Shown piece by piece: positions 26,659-35,736 of a stretch of 64,000 bases of DNA (positions within the stretch are counted from its first letter, which is position 1; each line of letters opens with the position of its first letter). Source of the stretch: Vibrio agarivorans (GTDB lineage: Bacteria > Pseudomonadota > Gammaproteobacteria > Enterobacterales > Vibrionaceae); assembly GCF_030409635.1 (NCBI RefSeq), contig NZ_JAUFQF010000001.1, forward strand, positions 310,001 through 374,000. Reading direction: 5' to 3'. Position numbers and translations under genes: made by a program. The notes under the pieces are model-generated. The model was given only the letters and a program-made list of their open reading frames with translations. It had not been told where the DNA came from and made no database searches.

Positions 26659-29640
26659 ATGAACGTGAATAAAACTCTAACAGCCTTGCTTATTGCAGGA
26701 ATGGCTGCACCTACGCTTGCTTCAACTCTAATAACATCTTTTGAAGATAATGAAACCCATGGTTACGAGTATGGCCATTTTGGTAGCTCAACGCACGCCA
26801 TTACAGCTGATGTGCAAACTGATGGTGATAAATCCATGCAAGCCAACATGGGGGCGAGCTATGAAGGTGGCGTTAAAATATACGCACCAAATAGTTGGAA
26901 TTGGTCTGATCAAAAAGAGCTTGTCTTTGATGTTGTAAACAACACAAATGAAGATATTAATTATGGTGTGAAAATTCTGACTAACTATGTTTGGGATGAT
27001 GCAAACGCACTATCTGAATATTTTAATGTTCCAGCAAACACTACTTTAAAAGATGTTGTACTTTCTTTGGACACAACAGAATATGGTTCGATTGGCGCAT
27101 CTTATAATAAAGCAATGGCGATGGAGATTAATTTCTTTGCTGCAGAGTCTCCGAACACAACAGTATATATTGACAACATTCGGGTCTCGGATGGCACAAC
27201 AGAGCCAACACCTCCGCCAACCGACCCAGAAGATGCTAGTGATCGTATCTCATCTGCACCCGTCAAAACACTAAAGCAAATTGAGGCATTCAACGAAATT
27301 CCAGATGACCTAGAAATCGGAGATGGACTGCAAATCGAGTTAACTGACTCAAAAGTAAGTGTTGGAGATAGCGCGCTAAAAGTTGCATTTAGTGCAAGTG
27401 CTGCTCAACTGAAAATACTGAGAGAAATAGATTTTTCTGGTTATGAAAATGCAGCATTAGCTATTGATGTAAGCAATCTAGGTGAAAGTGGCGTTTGGCT
27501 TCTGACTCATCTAGAAAATAGTAATGAAGGCGCATTTGCGAGACGTACGGGCTTAGTTGAGGCAGGTAAATCTAAAATGCTGTATTTGAGCTTGAATGAT
27601 TTGGATGCTTTAGACCCAGTAAATAAATTGGGTATAAGAGAGTTGCCTGCCAGTGAAATGAAAGCTAATTTAGATTGGGATTGGGAGAACTGGGGTGACC
27701 TAGGTGGACTTGATTCTTTTCTGACTGATATGCGCTTCTTTACTTATGTTGATGCTAATTTGGTTTTAGATAACATTCGAGTGATTAAGGACTTCAATCA
27801 CTTATCTGCTTATGAAGAGTTGGTCGATTCTTTAGGTCAAAACAATCAACATGATTTCTACGCTAAATTAGAAAACAGTGAAGCTCTCGATGGCTTAGGT
27901 GATCGAGAGACACAACTTCTCGGTAAGTTGCTCAACCGCAGTCAATATGGCGGTGCACCTACTGGTAGCAGTATTGTCGCTGATCAAGAGTGTAAACTGG
28001 CTACCCCAGCGTCATTCAATGCGTGTAAAACAGCAGATGGCAAATGGTATCTGGTTGATCCTGACGGTAACGCCTTTATCTCAACGGGTCTTGCCAACAT
28101 TCGCATGACCGACACCTACACGTTTACCGGTGAATCGAGCACAACACCATCGGATGTGCGCAAATCAATGTTCACTGAGATCCCGACAAATCACCGCAAA
28201 GAGATGGGGCCTGTGCACAGTGGTCCGGTTGAACAAGGTGAGGGCGTGAGTTTCTATGCGAACAACATTGATGCTCGCCACGGTGGTGAAGAAGCTTGGC
28301 AAGATATCACTATTAAGCGTATGCAAGACTGGGGCTTTACGTCACTAGGTAACTGGACAGATTCTGCCTTCTATGCAAAAGCGGCCGATGCAAATATGCC
28401 TTATGTCGCCAATGGCTGGGTACTTCACCATGAAACCTCAGAGTATCCGATCAATCGTATTGGATCAGGTTATTGGGGGCCGATAGCGGATCCGTTTGAC
28501 GACAACTTCGCATTAGCTGCTGAGAAAATGGCGGCACGGATTAAAGAAGAAGTTGAAGGGCATGAAGCCACGTTGATGGGCATTTTCGTTGATAACGAAA
28601 TCAGCTGGGGTAACTGTTTAAGTGATAACGATGCGGCTTGTTATGAGCAAACGCTAGCAGCAATGAACACTGATGCCAGCACAAGCCCAGCAAAAGCTGC
28701 GTTTATCTGGTTCCTTGAGAATGGCTATGGCTACTCTAAAACGTTAGAGGCGTTTAATACCTCTTGGGGAACATCGTTCACGTCATGGTCTGAATTAGCC
28801 GGAGCACAGAGTTTTGAATACTCTCCAGGCATGTTGGGTGATTTAAAGTCATTGAATTGGCAGTTTGCGAACAAGTACTTTGAGGTGGTGAATAAAGCCG
28901 TGAAAGTAGAGTTTCCTAATAACCTGTATTTAGGAGCTCGTTTTGCTGACTGGGGCAGAACTCCAGAAACGATTGATGCTGCTAAAGGCCATGCCGATGT
29001 TGTCAGCTTCAACATCTACAAAGACAGCATCACCTCTGAAGATTGGCAATCAGATGTACTGGAGCAAATCGAGAGTTTAGATTTCCCGGCTATCATCGGT
29101 GAGTTCCACTTCGGTGCGCTCGATAGTGGTAACTTCGCTACCGGTATTGTCTCTGCAAACTCGCAAAAAGAACGTGGTGACAAGTACATTACGTACATGG
29201 AGTCGGTATTAGCCAATGCTAACTTTGTTGGTGCTCATTGGTTCCAGTACCTTGATTCACCAGTGACAGGTCGTGCATGGGATGGTGAAAACTACAACGT
29301 CGGTTTTGTTAACGTCACTGATACGCCATACAATCACTTAACGGATGCAGCGCGTCTGATTAACTGTGAGCTCTATGGCGATGATTGTTCAGCTCTAGAG
29401 TCGGATCTGGAAACACGGTCAGCACGTGATGCAGGCTCGCTTTACGATGGTCAAAATATTGGTATTACGTCTGGTCAGTTGAATGGGTTGGAAACCATAG
29501 AAGGTATTGACCCTGAAGAGCCAGTTGATCCACCAACTGACCCAGAAGAACCGCAACTGCGTACAGGTGGTTCGCTAGGTGCCTTCTTTGTGTCAATCAT
29601 TGCCGTTTTAGGTTGGGTACGCAGAAAGTACGTGTCATAG
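26659..29640 (+). CDS. GH50 beta-agarase with GlyGly-CTERM surface-sorting tail
   Basis: A 993-residue agarase. I choose ATG 26659 (MNVNKTLTALLIAGMAAPTLAS), a clear signal peptide; the frame is open to 26620. Two carbohydrate-binding-like modules (about 20-190 and 215-385) are joined by a PTPPPTDPED linker. The GH50 barrel has Glu647 (FVDNEISWG) and Glu815 (IIGEFHFGA). After it come a PEEPVDPPTDPEEP linker and a tail with GG at 970-971, SLG, a hydrophobic stretch and WVRRK. This is the GlyGly-CTERM signal cut by rhombosortase on type II-secreted Vibrio proteins. A loop with paired Cys (SDNDAACYEQ; CKLATPASFNAC) is absent from the other two agarases. The binding modules appear AT-richer than the barrel. 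Confidence 0.92.
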   Translation: MNVNKTLTALLIAGMAAPTLASTLITSFEDNETHGYEYGHFGSSTHAITADVQTDGDKSMQANMGASYEGGVKIYAPNSWNWSDQKELVFDVVNNTNEDINYGVKILTNYVWDDANALSEYFNVPANTTLKDVVLSLDTTEYGSIGASYNKAMAMEINFFAAESPNTTVYIDNIRVSDGTTEPTPPPTDPEDASDRISSAPVKTLKQIEAFNEIPDDLEIGDGLQIELTDSKVSVGDSALKVAFSASAAQLKILREIDFSGYENAALAIDVSNLGESGVWLLTHLENSNEGAFARRTGLVEAGKSKMLYLSLNDLDALDPVNKLGIRELPASEMKANLDWDWENWGDLGGLDSFLTDMRFFTYVDANLVLDNIRVIKDFNHLSAYEELVDSLGQNNQHDFYAKLENSEALDGLGDRETQLLGKLLNRSQYGGAPTGSSIVADQECKLATPASFNACKTADGKWYLVDPDGNAFISTGLANIRMTDTYTFTGESSTTPSDVRKSMFTEIPTNHRKEMGPVHSGPVEQGEGVSFYANNIDARHGGEEAWQDITIKRMQDWGFTSLGNWTDSAFYAKAADANMPYVANGWVLHHETSEYPINRIGSGYWGPIADPFDDNFALAAEKMAARIKEEVEGHEATLMGIFVDNEISWGNCLSDNDAACYEQTLAAMNTDASTSPAKAAFIWFLENGYGYSKTLEAFNTSWGTSFTSWSELAGAQSFEYSPGMLGDLKSLNWQFANKYFEVVNKAVKVEFPNNLYLGARFADWGRTPETIDAAKGHADVVSFNIYKDSITSEDWQSDVLEQIESLDFPAIIGEFHFGALDSGNFATGIVSANSQKERGDKYITYMESVLANANFVGAHWFQYLDSPVTGRAWDGENYNVGFVNVTDTPYNHLTDAARLINCELYGDDCSALESDLETRSARDAGSLYDGQNIGITSGQLNGLETIEGIDPEEPVDPPTDPEEPQLRTGGSLGAFFVSIIAVLGWVRRKYVS

Positions 29641-29665
29641 CCATAACTACATGAAATAAAAGCCA

Positions 29666-29696
29666 AAGCCGCGATAGTCACTATCGCGGCTTTTTT
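29666..29696 (+). terminator. Terminator after the porin-agarase-agarase operon
   Basis: AAGCCGCGATAG/CTATCGCGGCTT forms a perfect 12-bp stem, loop tca, then TTTT. It is the only canonical terminator in the porin-agarase run, so the third agarase has its own promoter. Confidence 0.92.
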
Positions 29697-29795
29697 GTCG
29701 TCTAGCGCACAGAATAAGCAATTGGTGCATATGTTGACCAATAATCGGTCTTGGATCACTCCAAAAAACATTATTGGTATGTACTATTTGTTTTA

Positions 29796-29807
29796 TTGGT
29801 TATCCAA
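29796..29807. promoter_or_regulatory. Operator candidate TTGGTTATCCAA before the third agarase
   Basis: A palindromic TTGG-N4-CCAA, 28 bases before the GTG start, with half sites TTGGT at 29774 and ACCAAT near 29739. It links the third agarase to the same regulon although the inner bases differ (TTAT instead of TNNA). Confidence 0.5.
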
Positions 29808-29835
29808 TAACTACGTGAAGGAAAGGAGAATCTCA

Positions 29836-32748
29836 GTGCGTTTCAACAAAAATACTATCGCGCTCGCTATCATTGCCAGCACTCTTGCGGCAGGCAGCAT
29901 TGCCGCTACAAAAACACCGGACACATCCAATAACGAAGCAACTCAAACAGATATGAGTAGTAGCGTTCAACCTGTTGTCATGACAGATGATGGGTTTCTA
30001 TCAAAAACCGCCAACACACACACCTCATATAATGTCGCTGGCGAAAACCTAGAAATCGTGTTCGATGCGATTTCTGAGTCAGAAGCAAACTCAAAATGGC
30101 CAAACATGAAGTTTCGACCTGAGTCTGGTTCTTATGACTGGAATACCAAAGGTGGCTTGCAACTGACACTGGAAAACCCAGGAGATAAAGAAGTTCGCAT
30201 TGAGATGAAGGTGGCGGACAATATCGGAATTATGGGGGCAGCAACGCACCAATTGGACCTACCGATTTATCTACCAGCAGGCAAAACAACAACAGTCGAC
30301 TTCTTATTTAATGGCGCAGAGATGAACATCGAAGGCTATCGTGGTGGAAGCGAGTTAGATTTGCGAAATATTGCCGAGTTTCAGTTTTATGCGGTAGGGC
30401 CAATCGCCGAACAGAAAGTGGTGGTTCATGGCATTGATTTCATCGAGCGTACTGGTGATTTTGTCGTGTCAGAAGCTCGTCAAGGGCAAGTGATTGAAGC
30501 TCAAATCCCAACATTGCTTACTGTCACAGACTTTGAAGAGGGTATTGACCCTATCGTTGAGCGACACACGGGTTCTAACGTCGACCTTGTAAAAACCTCA
30601 ACCGGCTCTGGGATTAAGGTTCATTACACAACCGACGATGACTATCCGACAATCAAGTTCTCAGCTGGCAAAGATGGTCAGGTTTGGGATTGGTCAAAGT
30701 ATGGCGATGTTGCGTTCGCATTTGATGCGAAAAACGTGGGTGATTCAGGCATGCAGCTATTTGTGCGTGTCGATGATGCACTAGATGAAAAGCTGGGTGG
30801 TACAGCTACGGGAGCAGTAAACAGCCGGACGGGTTATGTACAGATACCAGCAAATTCAGAAGACAAATATTACTTCACATTTAAAGACTTGGCTGAAGGC
30901 TTGGATTCAGGTATGCGTGGCGAGCCGCCAAAGAAATCCTTCTCGGCGAGCCAAGTGGTGTTTGGTTGGGGTGAGTCTGAGCTTGATATGTCGAACATTG
31001 TCAGCGTGCAGTTTTACATGATGAACCCTCAAGAAGAGGCGACATTGGTTATTGATAACTTATCGTTGATTCCTAACCTAAGTACGGACACTACGAGATA
31101 CACCAATCTGTTGGATGAGTTTGGTCAATATCAGGAAGAAACGTGGCCGGAAAAAGTCACCGATGTGGATCAGCTAAAGGCTCAAGCCAAAGTCGACAAA
31201 AAACTGTTGAAGAATGCCTCGTTGATGAGTGATCGTTCCAAGTACGGCGGCTGGGCTAAAGGTCCGAAACTAGAAGCAACAGGTTATTTCCGCACAGAGA
31301 AAGTCAATGACAAGTGGGCGCTGGTGGACCCTGAAGGATACCTCTACTTCGCTACAGGGGTAGACAATATTCGTATGGATGACAGCTACACTGTGACAGG
31401 GATGGACTTTGCTGATGCGGTAGAAGCGGACACTAAGGGCATGCGCCCAAGCCAAGTCGCTACTGAACGTTACGTGGATGACAAGCGTGAGCGTGTAGAA
31501 GCCTCGACCTTGCGCCGTGGCATGTTTGATTGGCTACCAGACTTTAATGATCCTCTGGCTGATAACTACAGCTACACGCAAATGGTTCACACTGGGCCAC
31601 TTAAGCATGGTGAGTTATTTAGTTTCTATTCGGCTAACTTGCAACGCAAATATGATACTGACTCTGCGCAAGAAGCGATTGAGATCTGGAAGGACGTGAC
31701 ACTAGCACGAATGCAGGACTGGGGATTCACTTCATTAGGTAACTGGTCAGATCCTATGTACCGCAAAAACGGCAAAGTGCCATATACAGCCCATGGTTGG
31801 ATTACCGGAGACCACCAACGAGTGAGTACAGGTAACGACTACTGGTGGGCGATGCACGACCCGTTTGACCCGCAATTCCGCGTATCGGTTGCCACAATGG
31901 CCAAAGAAATTGGTGAAGAAGTGGACAACGACCCTTGGTGTATTGGTTACTTCGTTGATAACGAGTTGAGTTGGGGTAACACCGTTAACGATACGAACCA
32001 TTACGCTTTAGCGGTTTCTGGCTTGCGAGAAAGTGCTGAATCAAGTTCAACTAAAGTTGCTTTCGATGAATTGCTAAAAGAAAAGTATGGTTCGATTGAG
32101 AAGTTTAACCAAGCTTGGGGCGCGGACGTTGCTTCTTGGAATGAATTCGCCAAAGGTTTCAACTACCAAGGTGAATATACTGATACGGTCAAAGCCGACC
32201 TGTCGATTCTATTGGATGCCTTTGCTGATGAGTTCTTTGCTGTCGTGAGCGAAGAGATGGAGAAAGTGCTGCCTAATCACCTCTACATGGGTGTACGTTT
32301 CTCTGATTGGGGGATAACCCCAGAAGCTGCGACAGCAGCCGCTCGCTATGTTGATGTGATGAGTTACAACCTCTACGCAACTGACCTAAATGCGAAAGGG
32401 GATTGGAGTCGTCTTCCAGAGTTAGACAAACCAAGTATTATCGGTGAGTTCCACTTCGGTTCAACCGACTCAGGTTTGTTCCACCCTGGTATTATCAGTA
32501 GTGATGACCAGAAAGGTCGCGCAGAGTCTTATGCTAAGTACATGGAAAGCGTTATAGACAACCCATATTTTGTGGGTGCGCATTGGTTCCAATACATGGA
32601 TTCACCAGTAACAGGGCGAGCGTGGGATGGCGAAAACTACAACGTTGGTTTCGTAACGGTAACAGATACCCCATACGAGCCTTTGGTTGAGTCTGCGAAA
32701 GAGATCAACCGAAACCTTTACAATCGCCGATTTGGTTCTTTGAATTGA
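29836..32748 (+). CDS. GH50 exo-beta-agarase, third copy
   Basis: A 970-residue agarase from a GTG start (AAAGGAG eight bases upstream; the frame is open to 29695, inside the terminator). The signal peptide ends near GSIAATKT, with no lipobox, so it is periplasmic or secreted. The architecture matches the first copy: two W-D-W jelly-roll modules, then a GH50 barrel with Glu710 (FVDNELSWG) and Glu871 (IIGEFHFGS), 161 apart. Sequence is closer to the first copy than to the second (MSDRSKYGGWAKGP; PPKKSFSASQVVFGWGESELD), suggesting a duplication. It has its own promoter and operator. Confidence 0.92.
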   Translation: MRFNKNTIALAIIASTLAAGSIAATKTPDTSNNEATQTDMSSSVQPVVMTDDGFLSKTANTHTSYNVAGENLEIVFDAISESEANSKWPNMKFRPESGSYDWNTKGGLQLTLENPGDKEVRIEMKVADNIGIMGAATHQLDLPIYLPAGKTTTVDFLFNGAEMNIEGYRGGSELDLRNIAEFQFYAVGPIAEQKVVVHGIDFIERTGDFVVSEARQGQVIEAQIPTLLTVTDFEEGIDPIVERHTGSNVDLVKTSTGSGIKVHYTTDDDYPTIKFSAGKDGQVWDWSKYGDVAFAFDAKNVGDSGMQLFVRVDDALDEKLGGTATGAVNSRTGYVQIPANSEDKYYFTFKDLAEGLDSGMRGEPPKKSFSASQVVFGWGESELDMSNIVSVQFYMMNPQEEATLVIDNLSLIPNLSTDTTRYTNLLDEFGQYQEETWPEKVTDVDQLKAQAKVDKKLLKNASLMSDRSKYGGWAKGPKLEATGYFRTEKVNDKWALVDPEGYLYFATGVDNIRMDDSYTVTGMDFADAVEADTKGMRPSQVATERYVDDKRERVEASTLRRGMFDWLPDFNDPLADNYSYTQMVHTGPLKHGELFSFYSANLQRKYDTDSAQEAIEIWKDVTLARMQDWGFTSLGNWSDPMYRKNGKVPYTAHGWITGDHQRVSTGNDYWWAMHDPFDPQFRVSVATMAKEIGEEVDNDPWCIGYFVDNELSWGNTVNDTNHYALAVSGLRESAESSSTKVAFDELLKEKYGSIEKFNQAWGADVASWNEFAKGFNYQGEYTDTVKADLSILLDAFADEFFAVVSEEMEKVLPNHLYMGVRFSDWGITPEAATAAARYVDVMSYNLYATDLNAKGDWSRLPELDKPSIIGEFHFGSTDSGLFHPGIISSDDQKGRAESYAKYMESVIDNPYFVGAHWFQYMDSPVTGRAWDGENYNVGFVTVTDTPYEPLVESAKEINRNLYNRRFGSLN

Positions 32749-32774
32749 TGGTTTTATAGGGGTAATATTGACAG

Positions 32775-32803
32775 AGGGAGCCAATGGCTCCCTTTGATGT
32801 TTT
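32775..32803. terminator. Terminator between third agarase and yccF
   Basis: AGGGAGCC/GGCTCCCT forms an 8-bp perfect stem, loop aat, then TTTGATGTTTT. The T-run is moderate. Confidence 0.65.
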
Positions 32804-32823
32804 AGTCTCTATGGTCGAGTCGC

Positions 32824-33261
32824 TTAGTATCTTTCATCTCGACCGTACAACGCACGGGCAGCTACTTCTTTTGGAACTACGGTTTTTCCAATAGGTGCGA
32901 GCGAAATCAGCGCCAGCTTGAGGTGTTGAATCGCGAAGGGAATACCGATAATGGTGATAAAACAGGCGACGGCTGAAGTAATGTGACCAATTGCCAGCCA
33001 AATACCGGCAAACAAGAACCAGATAATATTTCCTATCATACCTAGCGGGCCAGTACCGATGTCAGACTCTTGGGTGAGTTCATCGCGAGAGATAGCCTCA
33101 TAACCAAATGGGAAGAAAGAGAAATTACCCAATACAAAGCAGGCGCGTCCCCAAGGAATACCTACGATTGTAATGAACGCGAGCAAACCAAAGAACCACC
33201 ATAGAAGTCCCATGAAGACACCGCCAAAAAGAAACCAGATAATATTGCCGAGCGTTTTCAT
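32824..33261 (-). CDS. yccF: YccF-family inner-membrane protein
   Basis: A 145-residue membrane protein with two repeated YccF domains: GNIIWFLFGGVFMGLLWWF with ITIVGIPWGRA, then GNIIWFLFAGIWLAI with ITIIGIPFAIQ. It has about four membrane segments. The family is widespread in enterobacteria and vibrios and its function is not established; it is often found near a YccS-type exporter. An AAGGA ribosome site precedes the ATG. It marks the end of the agar locus. Confidence 0.93.
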   Translation of the reverse strand: MKTLGNIIWFLFGGVFMGLLWWFFGLLAFITIVGIPWGRACFVLGNFSFFPFGYEAISRDELTQESDIGTGPLGMIGNIIWFLFAGIWLAIGHITSAVACFITIIGIPFAIQHLKLALISLAPIGKTVVPKEVAARALYGRDERY

Positions 33262-33358
33262 TTGTTAATCCTTAATCAATCTTATATTCGATAAGTCTAC
33301 ACCTAAATAAATCGAAGTGACACGTGCCTGAGTGCTCACCTCGATTTACAGTGATGGC

Positions 33359-35530
33359 TCAAAATGAGTCTGAGGTATGGAAGTCGATACTAAAGCCATT
33401 ACGATCTTTCGCTTTCACTTTATACAGCGCACCATCGGCAAGATTGAATAGTTTGTCGTAATGGATGTTTGATGAATTACCATCTACATAGGCACCACCG
33501 CACGATAGGGTGAGATAGTTATCAACGGGCGAACTTGGATTCTCAATTTTAAGCGTTGCTATCGCTTGATAGAGTTGGTTCAGTCGAAGCTCAAGTTCAG
33601 AGACGGAATAGCTCAAACTGAGCATCAAAAACTCATCGCCACCATAGCGAAATAGGTAGTCATTAGGGCAATTAAAGGTGTTAAGAAGTGCTTGAGAGAC
33701 TTCTCTAAGAACCTCATCTCCTTTTTGATGCCCGTAGTGATCGTTGTAGCTCTTGTAGTAATCGATATCGATGATCACCATAGAAAGTGACAGGTGTTGA
33801 TTGATAGCACGGTTGATCACTTGAGGCGTTATGGAGTCGAGAGAATATCGGTTGTATAGCCCGGTTAAGGGATCGGTTTTGCTAAGTTTATCGAGTGTTT
33901 TATTGGCTAATTCAAGCTCTTGTCTTTGCTGGCGGTTATCGAGAGCGATCGCGATAAATGATGCTAGTTGCTCAAATAGTCGGCAATGATGTTGTTGATA
34001 TTGGTTCACGAGTCTGTGTTGTACTGACAGAATCCCCAATACACGATCACCGAGGGTGATAGGCGTAATTATGACCGAGTTGAGATCGCAGTTATCTATG
34101 CCGCTTTTGTTTGTATCACTCGAGTCATGCTTGGTGCTGGTGCTAGCGTTACTGTGAGCCAGCCCAAGGTAGGGGCTAATCGCTTCCTCTGAGACGAGAT
34201 TAAGGTGCACAGTTTGACGATGTTCAATACAGTAGGCCCCAAGACTTCGCTCGGTCTGTGTATTAACCGAAACGGATTTTACCGGACCTTTCTCATCATA
34301 AAAGTAACGATATTGCAGTTGATGCCTTTGCTCATCATAAATGGCAATTCCAAACTCAGTAGCAGGAAATATCTGAGCTACTTGTTGGTAAATCTGCGGT
34401 AAGCACTCGTCTAAGTTTTTTGAGGTGGCAACGTATTGACCAATAGCATTGATTGTACCGAGGTTTTCATAAACTTTAGAATCGACCAATTGCACTTGCT
34501 CTTGACGCGTAATTTTAACTGCATCAGAGATGGTATGACTTTGTTGCGTTAACGCGATATCCAAATCTTTGCTGAGTTGGTTTATAGCGCGGCGTTGACA
34601 GGCGATAAGTGCTTCTGGTTGCTGGCTTTTATTGAGTAGCTTCTGCTCAACATCAAGAAACAAGCGTTGAAACTCACCATAGTCATTATTCTGTAGCTTG
34701 GGTTTAACCATGCTAAGTACTTGGGTGGCTTGCACATTTTGCTCAATTGACTCAAGGTATTTAGCCCAATATAAGCCGTTTTCAATGCGGTTAAAGTTCA
34801 CCTTAACCGATTTATATAGGCGCTCAGCCGTTTCAAAGTGTTCTATGATCTCAGTGTGAGGATAATGCTGTTTGTCGAGCACTTTGGCGTGGGTGAGATA
34901 AGTGTGAGCGATCGCTTCTACACGCGGGTTATCGATACTGATAGCAAGATTAACCGCTTTGGTTAGATAGAGGATTGATAGTTGCACCTCTTTGAGGTGT
35001 GCATACGCATAACCGACATTGAGTAAGCATATTGCTTGGTTATATGGGTTATTGATAGTTTTTGAGTTTGCGATCCCTTTGTGTCCGACGTCAATAGCCT
35101 CATGGTAGAGCTTCATATTGCAGTAGAGGCCGCTGATATTGGTATACGCAAGCGAAAGTGGGTAGCCATCCAGCAAATGAGAGTAGGAGAGCACTTCGTC
35201 AAACATCAGATAGGAGCGTTGGTAATTATCCTGTTCTGAACAGATAGAGCCAATCAGAATTTTCGACAGCAAAGAAAGCGTCAGTTCCGACTCATCACAC
35301 GCATTGATGCAGTGTTCGTAATTTTGAACGGCGAGTTCGAGTTCGTCGTGACGATCGTGCGTAAGGCCAACGATGAAATGTTTGATACTTTGTGGGATCG
35401 TCTCATCATAGTCAGCTGCAATTGTGTTTAGCACACTTTTAATTTTCTCTAAGCCTTGAATATCGGGGTATTTTTGTAATTGTGTCAATAAACCAATCAT
35501 CTTGGTTTTTGCCTGACTGAGCGTTGTCAT
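33359..35530 (-). CDS. Diguanylate cyclase with TPR and GAF domains
   Basis: A 723-residue signalling protein without signal peptide or membrane span. The N-terminal half (about 50-310) is TPR-like helical repeats (LAYTNISGLYCNMKLYHEAI, AICLLNVGYAYAHLKEVQLS). A GAF-type sensor domain lies at about 350-520 (IGQYVATSKNLDECLPQIY, ITLGDRVLGILSVQH). A short coiled linker leads to the C-terminal GGDEF domain with LTGLYNRYSLD and an intact RYGGDEF (GGDEF at 630-634), so it should make cyclic di-GMP. Its ligand is unknown. It is a single gene transcribed away from sdaA. Confidence 0.92.
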   Translation of the reverse strand: MTTLSQAKTKMIGLLTQLQKYPDIQGLEKIKSVLNTIAADYDETIPQSIKHFIVGLTHDRHDELELAVQNYEHCINACDESELTLSLLSKILIGSICSEQDNYQRSYLMFDEVLSYSHLLDGYPLSLAYTNISGLYCNMKLYHEAIDVGHKGIANSKTINNPYNQAICLLNVGYAYAHLKEVQLSILYLTKAVNLAISIDNPRVEAIAHTYLTHAKVLDKQHYPHTEIIEHFETAERLYKSVKVNFNRIENGLYWAKYLESIEQNVQATQVLSMVKPKLQNNDYGEFQRLFLDVEQKLLNKSQQPEALIACQRRAINQLSKDLDIALTQQSHTISDAVKITRQEQVQLVDSKVYENLGTINAIGQYVATSKNLDECLPQIYQQVAQIFPATEFGIAIYDEQRHQLQYRYFYDEKGPVKSVSVNTQTERSLGAYCIEHRQTVHLNLVSEEAISPYLGLAHSNASTSTKHDSSDTNKSGIDNCDLNSVIITPITLGDRVLGILSVQHRLVNQYQQHHCRLFEQLASFIAIALDNRQQRQELELANKTLDKLSKTDPLTGLYNRYSLDSITPQVINRAINQHLSLSMVIIDIDYYKSYNDHYGHQKGDEVLREVSQALLNTFNCPNDYLFRYGGDEFLMLSLSYSVSELELRLNQLYQAIATLKIENPSSPVDNYLTLSCGGAYVDGNSSNIHYDKLFNLADGALYKVKAKDRNGFSIDFHTSDSF

Positions 35531-35666
35531 TATATATATTAATTATTTATGTTATTTCATTAGGTTGTTTAATCTACTTATCGCATGCTGTCAATTAAAA
35601 GACCAAAAAACGAGCTAAATTTAGCTTATTTACATCCAATGTAGACGACGTGACATTGTTCCAATG

Positions 35667-35704
35667 AAAAAAAGCCCTACGTTCCGGAATAACGTAGGGC
35701 TTTT
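35667..35704 (-). terminator. Terminator after sdaA
   Basis: AAAAGCCCTACGTT/AACGTAGGGCTTTT forms a 14-bp stem with a 7-base loop, then TTTT on the minus strand. Confidence 0.92.
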
Positions 35705-35736
35705 CGTTGTGGAGTCTTTAAATTAATGCTGAAGCA

